This document shows, one piece after another, positions 1 through 5,172 of a DNA stretch of 5,236 nucleotides. Position numbers and translations under genes: made by a program. The notes beneath the pieces were generated by a model that saw only the letters and a list, made by a program, of their open reading frames with translations, ran no database searches and was not told the origin of the DNA. How positions within the stretch are numbered: the first letter of the stretch is position 1; every line of letters starts with the position of its first letter. The DNA is from Lentisphaerota bacterium (GTDB lineage: Bacteria; Verrucomicrobiota; Lentisphaeria; Oligosphaerales; JAFGRS01), in the NCBI GenBank assembly GCA_012514865.1, contig JAAYZO010000838.1, forward strand, positions 1-5,236, in the 5' to 3' direction.

Positions 1-6
1 CTCGGT

Positions 7-65
7 CACCCTGGAGGGGTGCCAGATCGTAGCCGGGGGTCGCGCGCAGCCCGACCCCCGGAAAC
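7..65. repeat. Dispersed structured intergenic repeat, copy A
   Basis: This copy matches 5179-5236 almost base for base in the same orientation. It begins with CACCCTGGAGGGGTGCCAGA, where CACCC (7-11) can pair with GGGTG (17-21). The shared segment ATCGTAG follows, then a perfect 10-bp hairpin with arms CCGGGGGTCG (33-42) and CGACCCCCGG (52-61), ending in AAAC. The loop (43-51, 9 nt) differs from the other copy while both arms are identical, so the folded form looks conserved. It lies just beyond the 3' end of the larA gene. The architecture resembles REP or MITE-type palindromic elements. The family name is not known to me, and it feels familiar from Chromatiaceae genomes only by recollection. 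Confidence 0.8.
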
Positions 66-82
66 GCGGATTGCACGCCATG

Positions 83-102
83 CACCCTGGAGGGGTGCCA
101 GA
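83..102. repeat. Partial third copy of the repeat's first stem
   Basis: These 20 bases are identical to 7-26, the left stem-loop of copy A, and then the sequences diverge. The arms GCACCC (82-87) and GGGTGC (93-98) form a 6-bp stem with a TGGAG loop. The 17-nt linker between AAAC (65) and this stem may belong to a longer repeat unit, in which the short stem-loop recurs after the large hairpin. Whether copy B continues the same way cannot be seen because the window ends at its AAAC. The remaining bases up to the larA stop at 164 show GC-rich local dyads but no U-tract terminator. Confidence 0.7.
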
Positions 103-163
103 ACCGGACTTTCAAACAGCCCTGGCCGCGGCGCCGCTCTGTCAGTGTCGGGCCGCCCGCGGC

Positions 164-1519
164 TCAGCGCAGGAGCAGGCTGTAGGGCCCCTCCGGCATG
201 ACCGCCACCCGGGCGTGCGGACGGCTGGCCAGGAAGCGCTCCAGGAAGGCCTGCGTGCGCTCGGCGGCCGTGCCGACGCCCGGCACGGGCGTCGCGGCCA
301 GGCGCAGGACCAGCTCGGCCGGGATGCCGTCGGAGGCCAGCAGGAGCCGCTCGGGGCCGATGCGCTCCAGGACCCTCGTCTGCATCTGCAGCTCCCACTG
401 GTCCAGGCGGGTCTCGTGACGACGCGCGGCGGCCTCGCGCAGGAAGCGCCGCCAGTCGCGGCCGTAGGTCAGCAGCAGATCGCAGTAGGCCGGCGAGCCC
501 AGGCCCTCGGCGCAGCGGCTGGCGACCAGCAGCAGGCCGTCAGGCCGTACCGCCGGCAGGGCCGCGCACATGCCCTTGACGGCCTGGTAGAAGGTCCGGT
601 CCAGGGGCTCGCCGCCGCCGCTGCCGATGACGAGGTCATAGTCGTGGTCGAGGCGGACCTCGCTCCAGCCGCCGACGCGTCGGCAGCCGGCCTCGTGGGC
701 CAGCTCCAGGTCGCCGGCGAAGACTCCGGCCAGGCGCTGGTCGCGGCTGATGGCGGCATTGACGATGAAGTCGACGCCGACGCGCCGCGCCACGGCCAGG
801 GCCAGCTCATGGCAGGGATTGCCGGCCAGGACGCCGTTGCCGGCGCGCGGGTCGGCGAGAGTCTCGAAGCCGTGGAAGCGCTGTACGGTGGCGAGGTCGA
901 CCAGGGCCGGGCAGACGCCCTTACGACCGCCGGAGAAGCCGGCCATGAAGTGCGGCTCGATGAGGCCGGTGACGATGCGGAAGTCGGCCTCGACGAAGCG
1001 CCGGCAGACCCGGATCGGTGGCGACGCGCTGACGCAGGCCAGGGTCTCGGCCGCGTCGGCGCGGTGGTCGATGACCTCAACCCGATCGAGAATCTCGGCG
1101 CCGAGCATCTGCAGGCGCTCAGCCGGCGTGCTCGGCCGGTGCATCCCGGTGCCAATGACGATGACCACCCCCGAGGCCGGCACGCCGGACGCCTGCAGGC
1201 AGGCCAGCAGCGGCGGCAGGAGGTCGCGGTTCGGCACCGGGCGGGTGCTGTCCGAGACCGCGATCGCGACCGTGCGCGGCGCGCGCTCGCGCAGGAGCGC
1301 CGCCAGCGGCGCGCAACCGATCGGCCGGGCCAGGGCTTCCTCGACCGCCGCCAGGGGGGCCGGCAGCGCCGGGATGTCCTGCCCGCGCAGGACGTCCACC
1401 GCCTCGGGGAGCCGCAACGGCAGGCCCTCGCGGCCGTAGCCCAGCACCACCGCGGCGCCGGGGCCGTCCGACCAGGCCGCGCCACGCCGACGCTGTGGCC
1501 GGCTGCCCTCAGAGGTCAT
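164..1519 (-). CDS. larA: LarA-family nickel-pincer 2-hydroxyacid racemase/epimerase
   Basis: The 451-residue cytosolic protein belongs to the LarA (DUF2088) family, whose founding member interconverts D- and L-lactate with a nickel-pincer nucleotide covalently held on a lysine. The N-terminal domain has the DSTRP motif (D90, R93, matching D72/R75 of the Lactobacillus plantarum enzyme) and GMHRPST (H127, matching catalytic H108). The EPHFMAGFSGGRK segment supplies H190 (H174) and cofactor-binding K200 (K184). H216 matches nickel ligand H200. FYQAVKG supplies Y311, Q312 and K315 (Y294, Q295, K298). Spacings match the reference, so the enzyme should be active if the cofactor is available. The ATG at 1519 overlaps the upstream DUF1015 stop by 11 nt and has no clear Shine-Dalgarno, which suggests translational coupling. 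In-frame ATG 1534 and GTG codons near residues 24-25 are alternatives. The superfamily includes racemases and epimerases for several hydroxyacids, so lactate is only a default guess. Confidence 0.93.
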   Translation of the reverse strand: MTSEGSRPQRRRGAAWSDGPGAAVVLGYGREGLPLRLPEAVDVLRGQDIPALPAPLAAVEEALARPIGCAPLAALLRERAPRTVAIAVSDSTRPVPNRDLLPPLLACLQASGVPASGVVIVIGTGMHRPSTPAERLQMLGAEILDRVEVIDHRADAAETLACVSASPPIRVCRRFVEADFRIVTGLIEPHFMAGFSGGRKGVCPALVDLATVQRFHGFETLADPRAGNGVLAGNPCHELALAVARRVGVDFIVNAAISRDQRLAGVFAGDLELAHEAGCRRVGGWSEVRLDHDYDLVIGSGGGEPLDRTFYQAVKGMCAALPAVRPDGLLLVASRCAEGLGSPAYCDLLLTYGRDWRRFLREAAARRHETRLDQWELQMQTRVLERIGPERLLLASDGIPAELVLRLAATPVPGVGTAAERTQAFLERFLASRPHARVAVMPEGPYSLLLR

Positions 1520-2741
1520 GGATGAAAAGCCCATCGCGCAGCTTCGGTTCGAACCAGGTCGACTTCGGCGGCATGATCTGATCGGCGTCGCTGATGGCCA
1601 TGAGCTGCTCGATGGTGGTCGGGGCCATGCTGAAGGCGACCGCCGCGGCACCGCTGCGCACCCGCGCCTCCAGTTCGCCGGTGCCGCGGATGCCGCCGAC
1701 GAAGTCGACGCGGCGGCTGGTGCGCGGGTCGTCAATGCCGAGGAGCGGCCCGAGGATGTGGTTCTGCAGGAGACTCACGTCGAGGCTGTCGACCGGCGGC
1801 AGGCGGCGCGGGTCGCCGTTGTAGGTGAGCGACCACCAGCGGCCGTCGAGGTACATATGCACCACGCCCGAGCGCGTCGGCGTCGGGCTGTCGGCCGGGA
1901 CGACCTGGAAGGGCGTCCGCGACAGGGCCTCGCGGAACGCCTCCGGGGTGCGGCCCTGCAGATCGACGACGACGCGGTTGTACGGCAGGATCCGCAACTG
2001 GCTGGCCGGGAAGATGACGCTGAGGAAGGCGTTGTACTCTTCGCGGCCGTGGTGTGCCGGGTTGTCGCGACGCAGGGCCTCGCGGGTGCGGCTGGCGCTG
2101 GCGGCGCGGTGATGCCCGTCGGCGATGTACAGCCGCGGCACCGCCGCGAAGGCGCGCTGGAGCAGGTCGGTGTCGCGGTCGGCAACGCGCCAGCCGGTGT
2201 GCTGGATGCCGTCGCTGGCGGCGAAGTCGAAGAGGGGCGTATCGCCGACGGTGCGCGCGACGATGGCGTCGATGGCGGCGGTATCGCGGTAGGTGAGGAA
2301 CACCGGCCCGGTCTGCGAGCGCAGGGTCAGGATGTGCCGGGTGCGGTCGTCCTCTTTGTCCTTGCGGGTCTTCTCGTGCTTGCGGATGACGCCGCTGTCG
2401 TAGTCGTCCACGGCCGCGGCCGCGACAATGCCGGTCTGGCGATGCACGGCCATCTTCAGGGAGTAGACGTAGTAGCGCGGCCGCACGTCGGCCGCCAGGG
2501 GGACCTCACGGCGCAGGGCCTGGTAGTTGCGCCGGGCGCGTTCGTAGACCTCGTCGGCGTGGGGGTCGATGTCGGCCGGCAGGTCGATCTCGGCACGGGC
2601 CACGCGCAGGAAGCTCAGCGGATTCCCGGCGGCCATGCGGCGGGCTTCGTCGGCGCTCATCACATCGTAGGGCAGCTCGGCGACCTTGCGGGCCTGGTGA
2701 CCCGGCGGCATGACCGCAGCAAACGGACGAATGTCGGCCAT
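1509..2741 (-). CDS. DUF1015 family protein with DGHHR motif
   Basis: The 410-residue soluble protein has the typical length and landmarks of the DUF1015 family (PF06245). These are an N-terminal IRPFAAV and PYDV (24-27), a basic HEKTRKDKEDDR block (122-133), IADGHHR (206-212, with D208, H210, H211, R212), LPYNR (252-256) and the C-terminal PPKSTWFEPKLRDGL (391-405). The family's biochemical role is not settled. The DGHHR core resembles the ParB/Srx-fold free-serine kinases (SerK, SbnI), and homologues are, as I recall, often near serine biosynthesis genes, so a phosphotransfer or nucleotide-binding role is an inference. The start is set by an AGGAG (2751-2755) nine bases upstream of the ATG. 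It is first in an operon with larA, which overlaps its 3' end. A promoter candidate and a long palindrome precede it. No signal peptide or membrane segment is visible. Confidence 0.92.
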   Translation of the reverse strand: MADIRPFAAVMPPGHQARKVAELPYDVMSADEARRMAAGNPLSFLRVARAEIDLPADIDPHADEVYERARRNYQALRREVPLAADVRPRYYVYSLKMAVHRQTGIVAAAAVDDYDSGVIRKHEKTRKDKEDDRTRHILTLRSQTGPVFLTYRDTAAIDAIVARTVGDTPLFDFAASDGIQHTGWRVADRDTDLLQRAFAAVPRLYIADGHHRAASASRTREALRRDNPAHHGREEYNAFLSVIFPASQLRILPYNRVVVDLQGRTPEAFREALSRTPFQVVPADSPTPTRSGVVHMYLDGRWWSLTYNGDPRRLPPVDSLDVSLLQNHILGPLLGIDDPRTSRRVDFVGGIRGTGELEARVRSGAAAVAFSMAPTTIEQLMAISDADQIMPPKSTWFEPKLRDGLFIHDL

Positions 2742-2761
2742 CGATTGGATCTCCTGATTCG

Positions 2762-2793
2762 CTGTCGCCCGGCGCCGCGGCGCCGGGCGACGG
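2762..2793. promoter_or_regulatory. Perfect GC-only palindrome in the DUF1015-larA leader
   Basis: Bases 2764-2791 form an uninterrupted 28-nt palindrome (half-site GTCGCCCGGCGCCG), extended by a G:T and a C:G pair to 2762-2793. As RNA it would give a very stable stem closed near CCGCGG. It ends 6 nt before the AGGAG of the DUF1015 gene and lies downstream of the promoter candidate, so it sits in the 5' leader. No T-run follows on the minus strand, which argues against a classical intrinsic terminator. It could be a protein-binding operator, a leader stem affecting translation or stability, or a terminator for the upstream P-II operon acting without a U-tract. Confidence 0.6.
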
Positions 2794-2818
2794 ACGGATG
2801 GGCAGCTCGTATCGCAGT

Positions 2819-2848
2819 ACTATAGCCGGCGGGCGGAGGCACCGACAA
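2819..2848 (-). promoter_or_regulatory. Sigma70-like promoter for DUF1015-larA
   Basis: Reading the minus strand, TTGTCG (2848-2843) and TATAGT (2824-2819) are separated by 18 nt. Four of six bases match the consensus at -35 and five of six at -10. The TATAGT is conspicuous in otherwise GC-dominated sequence. Transcription would begin near 2812, giving a leader of about 70 nt that contains the 28-nt palindrome and the ribosome binding site. The site lies in the 122-bp gap between the two gene groups, so it could uncouple DUF1015-larA expression from the DUF1538/P-II genes. It is predicted from sequence only. Confidence 0.5.
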
Positions 2849-2863
2849 CGCCGACACCCGCCT

Positions 2864-3205
2864 TCATGACGGCTCCGCCGCGGCGGCCGGCCCGAAGGTG
2901 AAACCGAGGGTCTCGTCCACCGGCATGGAGAAGCACAGCCCGCCGGCCTCGGAGGCCGGGCCGTAGCCGGCAACGAGGGCCTGCATCAGGGCCACCTGCT
3001 GGTCGGCCAGACAGACGATCATCAGGATGTCCTTCTCCGGATGGACCGTGATGCCGAAGAAGCGCGCCTTCTCGCCGCCTACCGAGCTGCGCCCGTGCAG
3101 GATGGTGCCGCCGCGGGCGCCGGCAGCGCGGGCCGCGGCCATGGCGTCGTGGGCAAAGCCGTGGTTGCAGATGAAGAAAATGACGACCTTGCTATCGTCG
3201 GACAT
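2864..3205 (-). CDS. P-II-like regulatory protein 2 (distal gene)
   Basis: The 113-residue protein has the size and beta-alpha-beta pattern of the P-II/GlnB fold but diverges strongly from GlnB/GlnK. Its recognisable core is AAGARGGTILHGR (27-39), followed by GEKARFFGITVHPEKDILMIV (44-64) and a second hydrophobic unit ending in PVDETLGF (95-102). I recognise this as the variant P-II type that accompanies DUF1538 genes. The position equivalent to the GlnB uridylylated tyrosine (Y51) holds no tyrosine; the only Tyr is Y81. The ATG at 3205 is chosen because GGGAGG (3215-3220) lies nine bases upstream, whereas the in-frame ATG at 3214 abuts that sequence directly. It overlaps the preceding P-II-like gene by 14 nt. 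It probably senses a small nucleotide and regulates the membrane partner. The ligand is unknown. Confidence 0.85.
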   Translation of the reverse strand: MSDDSKVVIFFICNHGFAHDAMAAARAAGARGGTILHGRSSVGGEKARFFGITVHPEKDILMIVCLADQQVALMQALVAGYGPASEAGGLCFSMPVDETLGFTFGPAAAAEPS

Positions 3206-3536
3206 CGTGGTCATCCTCCCTGCTGTCGTCGAATAGGGCCTCGAGGCCGGCTCGGGCCATGGCGCCGATCGGGATGGTGAACGCGACGCCCATGCCGGAT
3301 TTGAGAAAGTCGGTCTGCGCCACCAGGTCGGCGTAGATCGCCGCGACATCGACCGCCTCGACCAGGCTGAAGAGCACGACGCGCTCCGTGGTCGCGAGCG
3401 ACATCATCTCGAGGATCTCCGAGGTGGCGGTGCCCTCGGCTACGAGCGCGGTCTGGCAGTCGACGCGGCGGCTGCCGATGATGGCCGATACCGCCTCGAC
3501 CTCACTCTTGGGGATGACGGTCACCAGCAGTTTCAC
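3192..3536 (-). CDS. P-II-like regulatory protein 1 (proximal gene)
   Basis: The 114-residue product begins VKLLVTVIPKSEVEAV, which aligns with the KLxxxIIxPxxxxxV opening of P-II proteins. In place of the long T-loop it has a compact EGTATSEILEMMSL (34-47) without tyrosine, so uridylylation of the GlnB kind is not expected. The second half carries GMGVAFTIPI (81-90), at the place of the P-II B-loop and final strands. The start is a GTG at 3536, with GGAG (3546-3549) nine bases upstream. Longer in-frame translations reach into the DUF1538 gene and give an arginine-rich shadow sequence, so they are rejected. The start lies inside the DUF1538 gene, overlapping its 3' end by 35 nt, and the end overlaps the second P-II-like gene. 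The protein likely forms a trimer that binds the DUF1538 transporter, possibly jointly with its neighbour. Confidence 0.85.
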   Translation of the reverse strand: MKLLVTVIPKSEVEAVSAIIGSRRVDCQTALVAEGTATSEILEMMSLATTERVVLFSLVEAVDVAAIYADLVAQTDFLKSGMGVAFTIPIGAMARAGLEALFDDSREDDHDVRR

Positions 3537-5025
3537 GGCTGGATTCTCCGAGTTGCACGATGCCGACGTCCACCGCCACAGCCGGCGGCGGCGCCTGGAG
3601 GCGCTTCCTGTAAACCAGGCCAAGGACCTGGATGGTGACCAGAGGCGCCATGGCCACGAAGGCCACCAGGCCGAAGGCGTCGGCCAGGATGTCCGTGCCG
3701 ATGACCGCGGAGGCGCCCAGGGCGTAGGGCATGAGGAAGGCCGACGTCATGGCACCCGAGACCGCCCCGCCCGAATCGAAGGCGATCGAGGCGAAGATGC
3801 GCGGCGTCACCGCCGTCAGGAGGATGGTCAGGGCATAGCCGGGCAGGAGGATCCACCAGATGCTCAGGCCGGTCAGCACCCGCAGACAGGCCAGGCCGAT
3901 GGCCAGCGACACACCGGTGGACAGCGCCGCCATCATGAAGCCCCGCGAGATGGCCCCGGCGCTGGCCTCCTCGACCTGGCGGTTGAGCGCCACCACCGAG
4001 GGCTCGGCCGCTACCACCGTGAAGCCGAAGAGCATCCCGAGCGGCACCAGAACCCAGTTCCACGACAAGGCCCCGACACTCGCACCGATGGCCACACCGA
4101 TGTTCACCAGGCCCGCGTTCGCGCCGGTCAGAAAGAGCACCAGCCCGGTGTAGGTGTAGACAAAGGCAATCAGGACCTTCACCACACGCTGCCATGACAG
4201 CCGGAAGGCCAGGCACTGGAAGACCGCGAAGAACAGAATGAAGGGCAGAATCGCGAAGGCCATCTGGATGAGGTAATGGAGGAAGTACTCGCCGAGGGTG
4301 GTGGTGGTGTCGCTGACCGGCGTCGAGGGCGCCGTGAACAGCCCCAGCAGGAGCACCGAGAGGATCGGCCCGATCGAGGCGATCCCCACCAGGCCGAAGC
4401 TGTCCGTCTCCGAACTGCGGTCGCCGCGCGCCTGCGAGATGCCGTAGCCCAGCGACATGATGAAGGGCACCGCCATCGGGCCGGTGGTCACACCGCCGGA
4501 GTCGAAGGCAATCGGTATGAAGCCGGGGTTGGCCAGGGCGACACCGCCGGCAATCAGGAAGAGCACGGCGTAGCTGATCGCAAACAGCAGGACCAGGCTG
4601 AACTGCAGGAGAATGCGCACCAGCGCCACGATGACGAAGAGACCCACGCCCACCGCCACCGCCAGAATCAGCACCGACGGCGGCACCACGCTCTTGAACT
4701 GGTCCGCCAAGACCCACAGCGCCGGCTCCGCCACCGTGATCAGAAAGCCCACCAGAAAGGCCACCAGCACAAACAGCACCAGGCTGCGCCGACGCACGAT
4801 GTGCTCGCCGATCGAGGCGGCAATCGCTGCCGTCGATTCGACCGAGCCAATGCTGAACAGCGCCAGACCGACCACCACCAGGACGTCACCTATGAGGAAG
4901 GCGGTGACCTCGCGACCACTGACCCCACAGAAGAGGCTGACCACCGGGATGATCACCGAAATCGGCAGCACCGCCCGGAACGACTCCCGGAGCCGCTCGA
5001 CCAGAACGCTGTGCCGTAGACCCAT
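3502..5025 (-). CDS. Tandem DUF1538 integral membrane protein, putative P-II-regulated transporter
   Basis: The 507-residue, very hydrophobic protein has roughly 12 to 15 membrane segments and belongs to the DUF1538 family (PF07556). It consists of two homologous halves offset by about 241 residues. IAFDSGGVTTGPMAVPF (172-188) matches IAFDSGGAVSGAMTSAF (414-430), DSFGLVGIASIGP (208-220) matches DAFGLVAFVAMAP (449-461), and both halves carry an AEP motif (99-101, 340-342). The acidic FDSGG in a membrane context is a plausible ion-binding element. From memory, the separately encoded DUF1538 pair UmpAB of Halomonas was reported as a Na+(Li+,K+)/H+ antiporter; this protein looks like a fusion of such a pair. 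A hydrophilic tail (about 473-507) is partly encoded by bases that also start the next gene. Two P-II-like genes follow directly, implying regulation at the membrane. The ATG at 5025 fits the family N-terminus, though its ribosome binding site is weak. Substrate is unproven. Confidence 0.93.
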   Translation of the reverse strand: MGLRHSVLVERLRESFRAVLPISVIIPVVSLFCGVSGREVTAFLIGDVLVVVGLALFSIGSVESTAAIAASIGEHIVRRRSLVLFVLVAFLVGFLITVAEPALWVLADQFKSVVPPSVLILAVAVGVGLFVIVALVRILLQFSLVLLFAISYAVLFLIAGGVALANPGFIPIAFDSGGVTTGPMAVPFIMSLGYGISQARGDRSSETDSFGLVGIASIGPILSVLLLGLFTAPSTPVSDTTTTLGEYFLHYLIQMAFAILPFILFFAVFQCLAFRLSWQRVVKVLIAFVYTYTGLVLFLTGANAGLVNIGVAIGASVGALSWNWVLVPLGMLFGFTVVAAEPSVVALNRQVEEASAGAISRGFMMAALSTGVSLAIGLACLRVLTGLSIWWILLPGYALTILLTAVTPRIFASIAFDSGGAVSGAMTSAFLMPYALGASAVIGTDILADAFGLVAFVAMAPLVTIQVLGLVYRKRLQAPPPAVAVDVGIVQLGESSRETAGDRHPQE

Positions 5026-5056
5026 GGACCCCGCCTGCCTCTCTCCGGACGTGAAA

Positions 5057-5091
5057 CGGCCGCGCCGGCAGTACCACGGCAGCCGCGGCCG
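5057..5091. promoter_or_regulatory. Stem-loop upstream of the DUF1538 gene
   Basis: Perfect 8-base arms CGGCCGCG (5057-5064) and CGCGGCCG (5084-5091) flank a 19-nt interior that can itself form a short GCCG/CGGC stem. The structure ends about 30 nt before the DUF1538 start codon and lies immediately downstream of the promoter candidate. It would therefore be at the 5' end of the transcript. It may stabilise the mRNA or be an operator. GC-rich sequence produces such arms by chance fairly often, so a function is uncertain. Confidence 0.4.
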
Positions 5092-5093
5092 GT

Positions 5094-5129
5094 AACGTCA
5101 CGGCCGCCACAAGCCTTGTCAAGGCGGCC
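5094..5129 (-). promoter_or_regulatory. Candidate promoter with palindromic operator for DUF1538/P-II operon
   Basis: On the minus strand a perfect TTGACA (5122-5117) is followed after 17 nt by GACGTT (5099-5094), a weak -10 with only the key A and final T conserved. The -35 box is embedded in an exact odd palindrome, GCCTTG-T-CAAGGC on the plus strand (5113-5125). This overlaps a second one, ACAAG-C-CTTGT (5109-5119). Both sit between outer arms GGCCGCC (5102-5108) and GGCGGCC (5123-5129). A repressor bound here would block RNA polymerase. The weak -10 would fit an activated or sigma-variant promoter. Prediction only. Confidence 0.4.
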
Positions 5130-5172
5130 CCCCCACCCGCAGGGCTGATCGAACATCGCGTCAGCGCTCACC

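Noticed and set aside
7..102. Repeats at the window start considered as a CRISPR array
   Set aside because: There are only two short copies in tandem plus one distant copy, internal hairpins do not match repeat-spacer periodicity, and no cas gene is present.
103..163. Intrinsic terminator after larA
   Set aside because: GC-rich dyads are present, but the downstream TGTTTG is not a real U-tract, so no standard terminator can be supported.
71..1525. Long plus-strand open frame antisense to larA (484 codons)
   Set aside because: It mirrors the GC-biased codons of larA, has low-complexity Arg/Gly/Ala/Gln composition, and shows no family motif. The minus-strand gene has a full set of LarA active-site residues.
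1518..2825. Long plus-strand open frame antisense to the DUF1015 gene (435 codons)
   Set aside because: It is valine/glycine/arginine-rich with no recognisable domain, and its strand is fully explained by the DUF1015 gene.
2828..2862. GGCGGG/CCCGCC dyad just after the second P-II-like stop as a terminator
   Set aside because: It has only six pairs with a 23-nt loop and no T-run, and it overlaps the promoter candidate, so it is not convincing.
3537..3623. N-terminal extension of the first P-II-like gene to the ATG at 3623
   Set aside because: The extra 29 residues are Arg/Trp-rich and lie in another frame of the DUF1538 gene. P-II homology begins exactly at the GTG with a good ribosome binding site.
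3388..4197. Plus-strand open frames opposite the DUF1538 gene (also 4276-5019)
   Set aside because: These are His/Arg/Gln-rich shadow translations of a hydrophobic membrane protein gene. No ribosome binding site or motif supports them.
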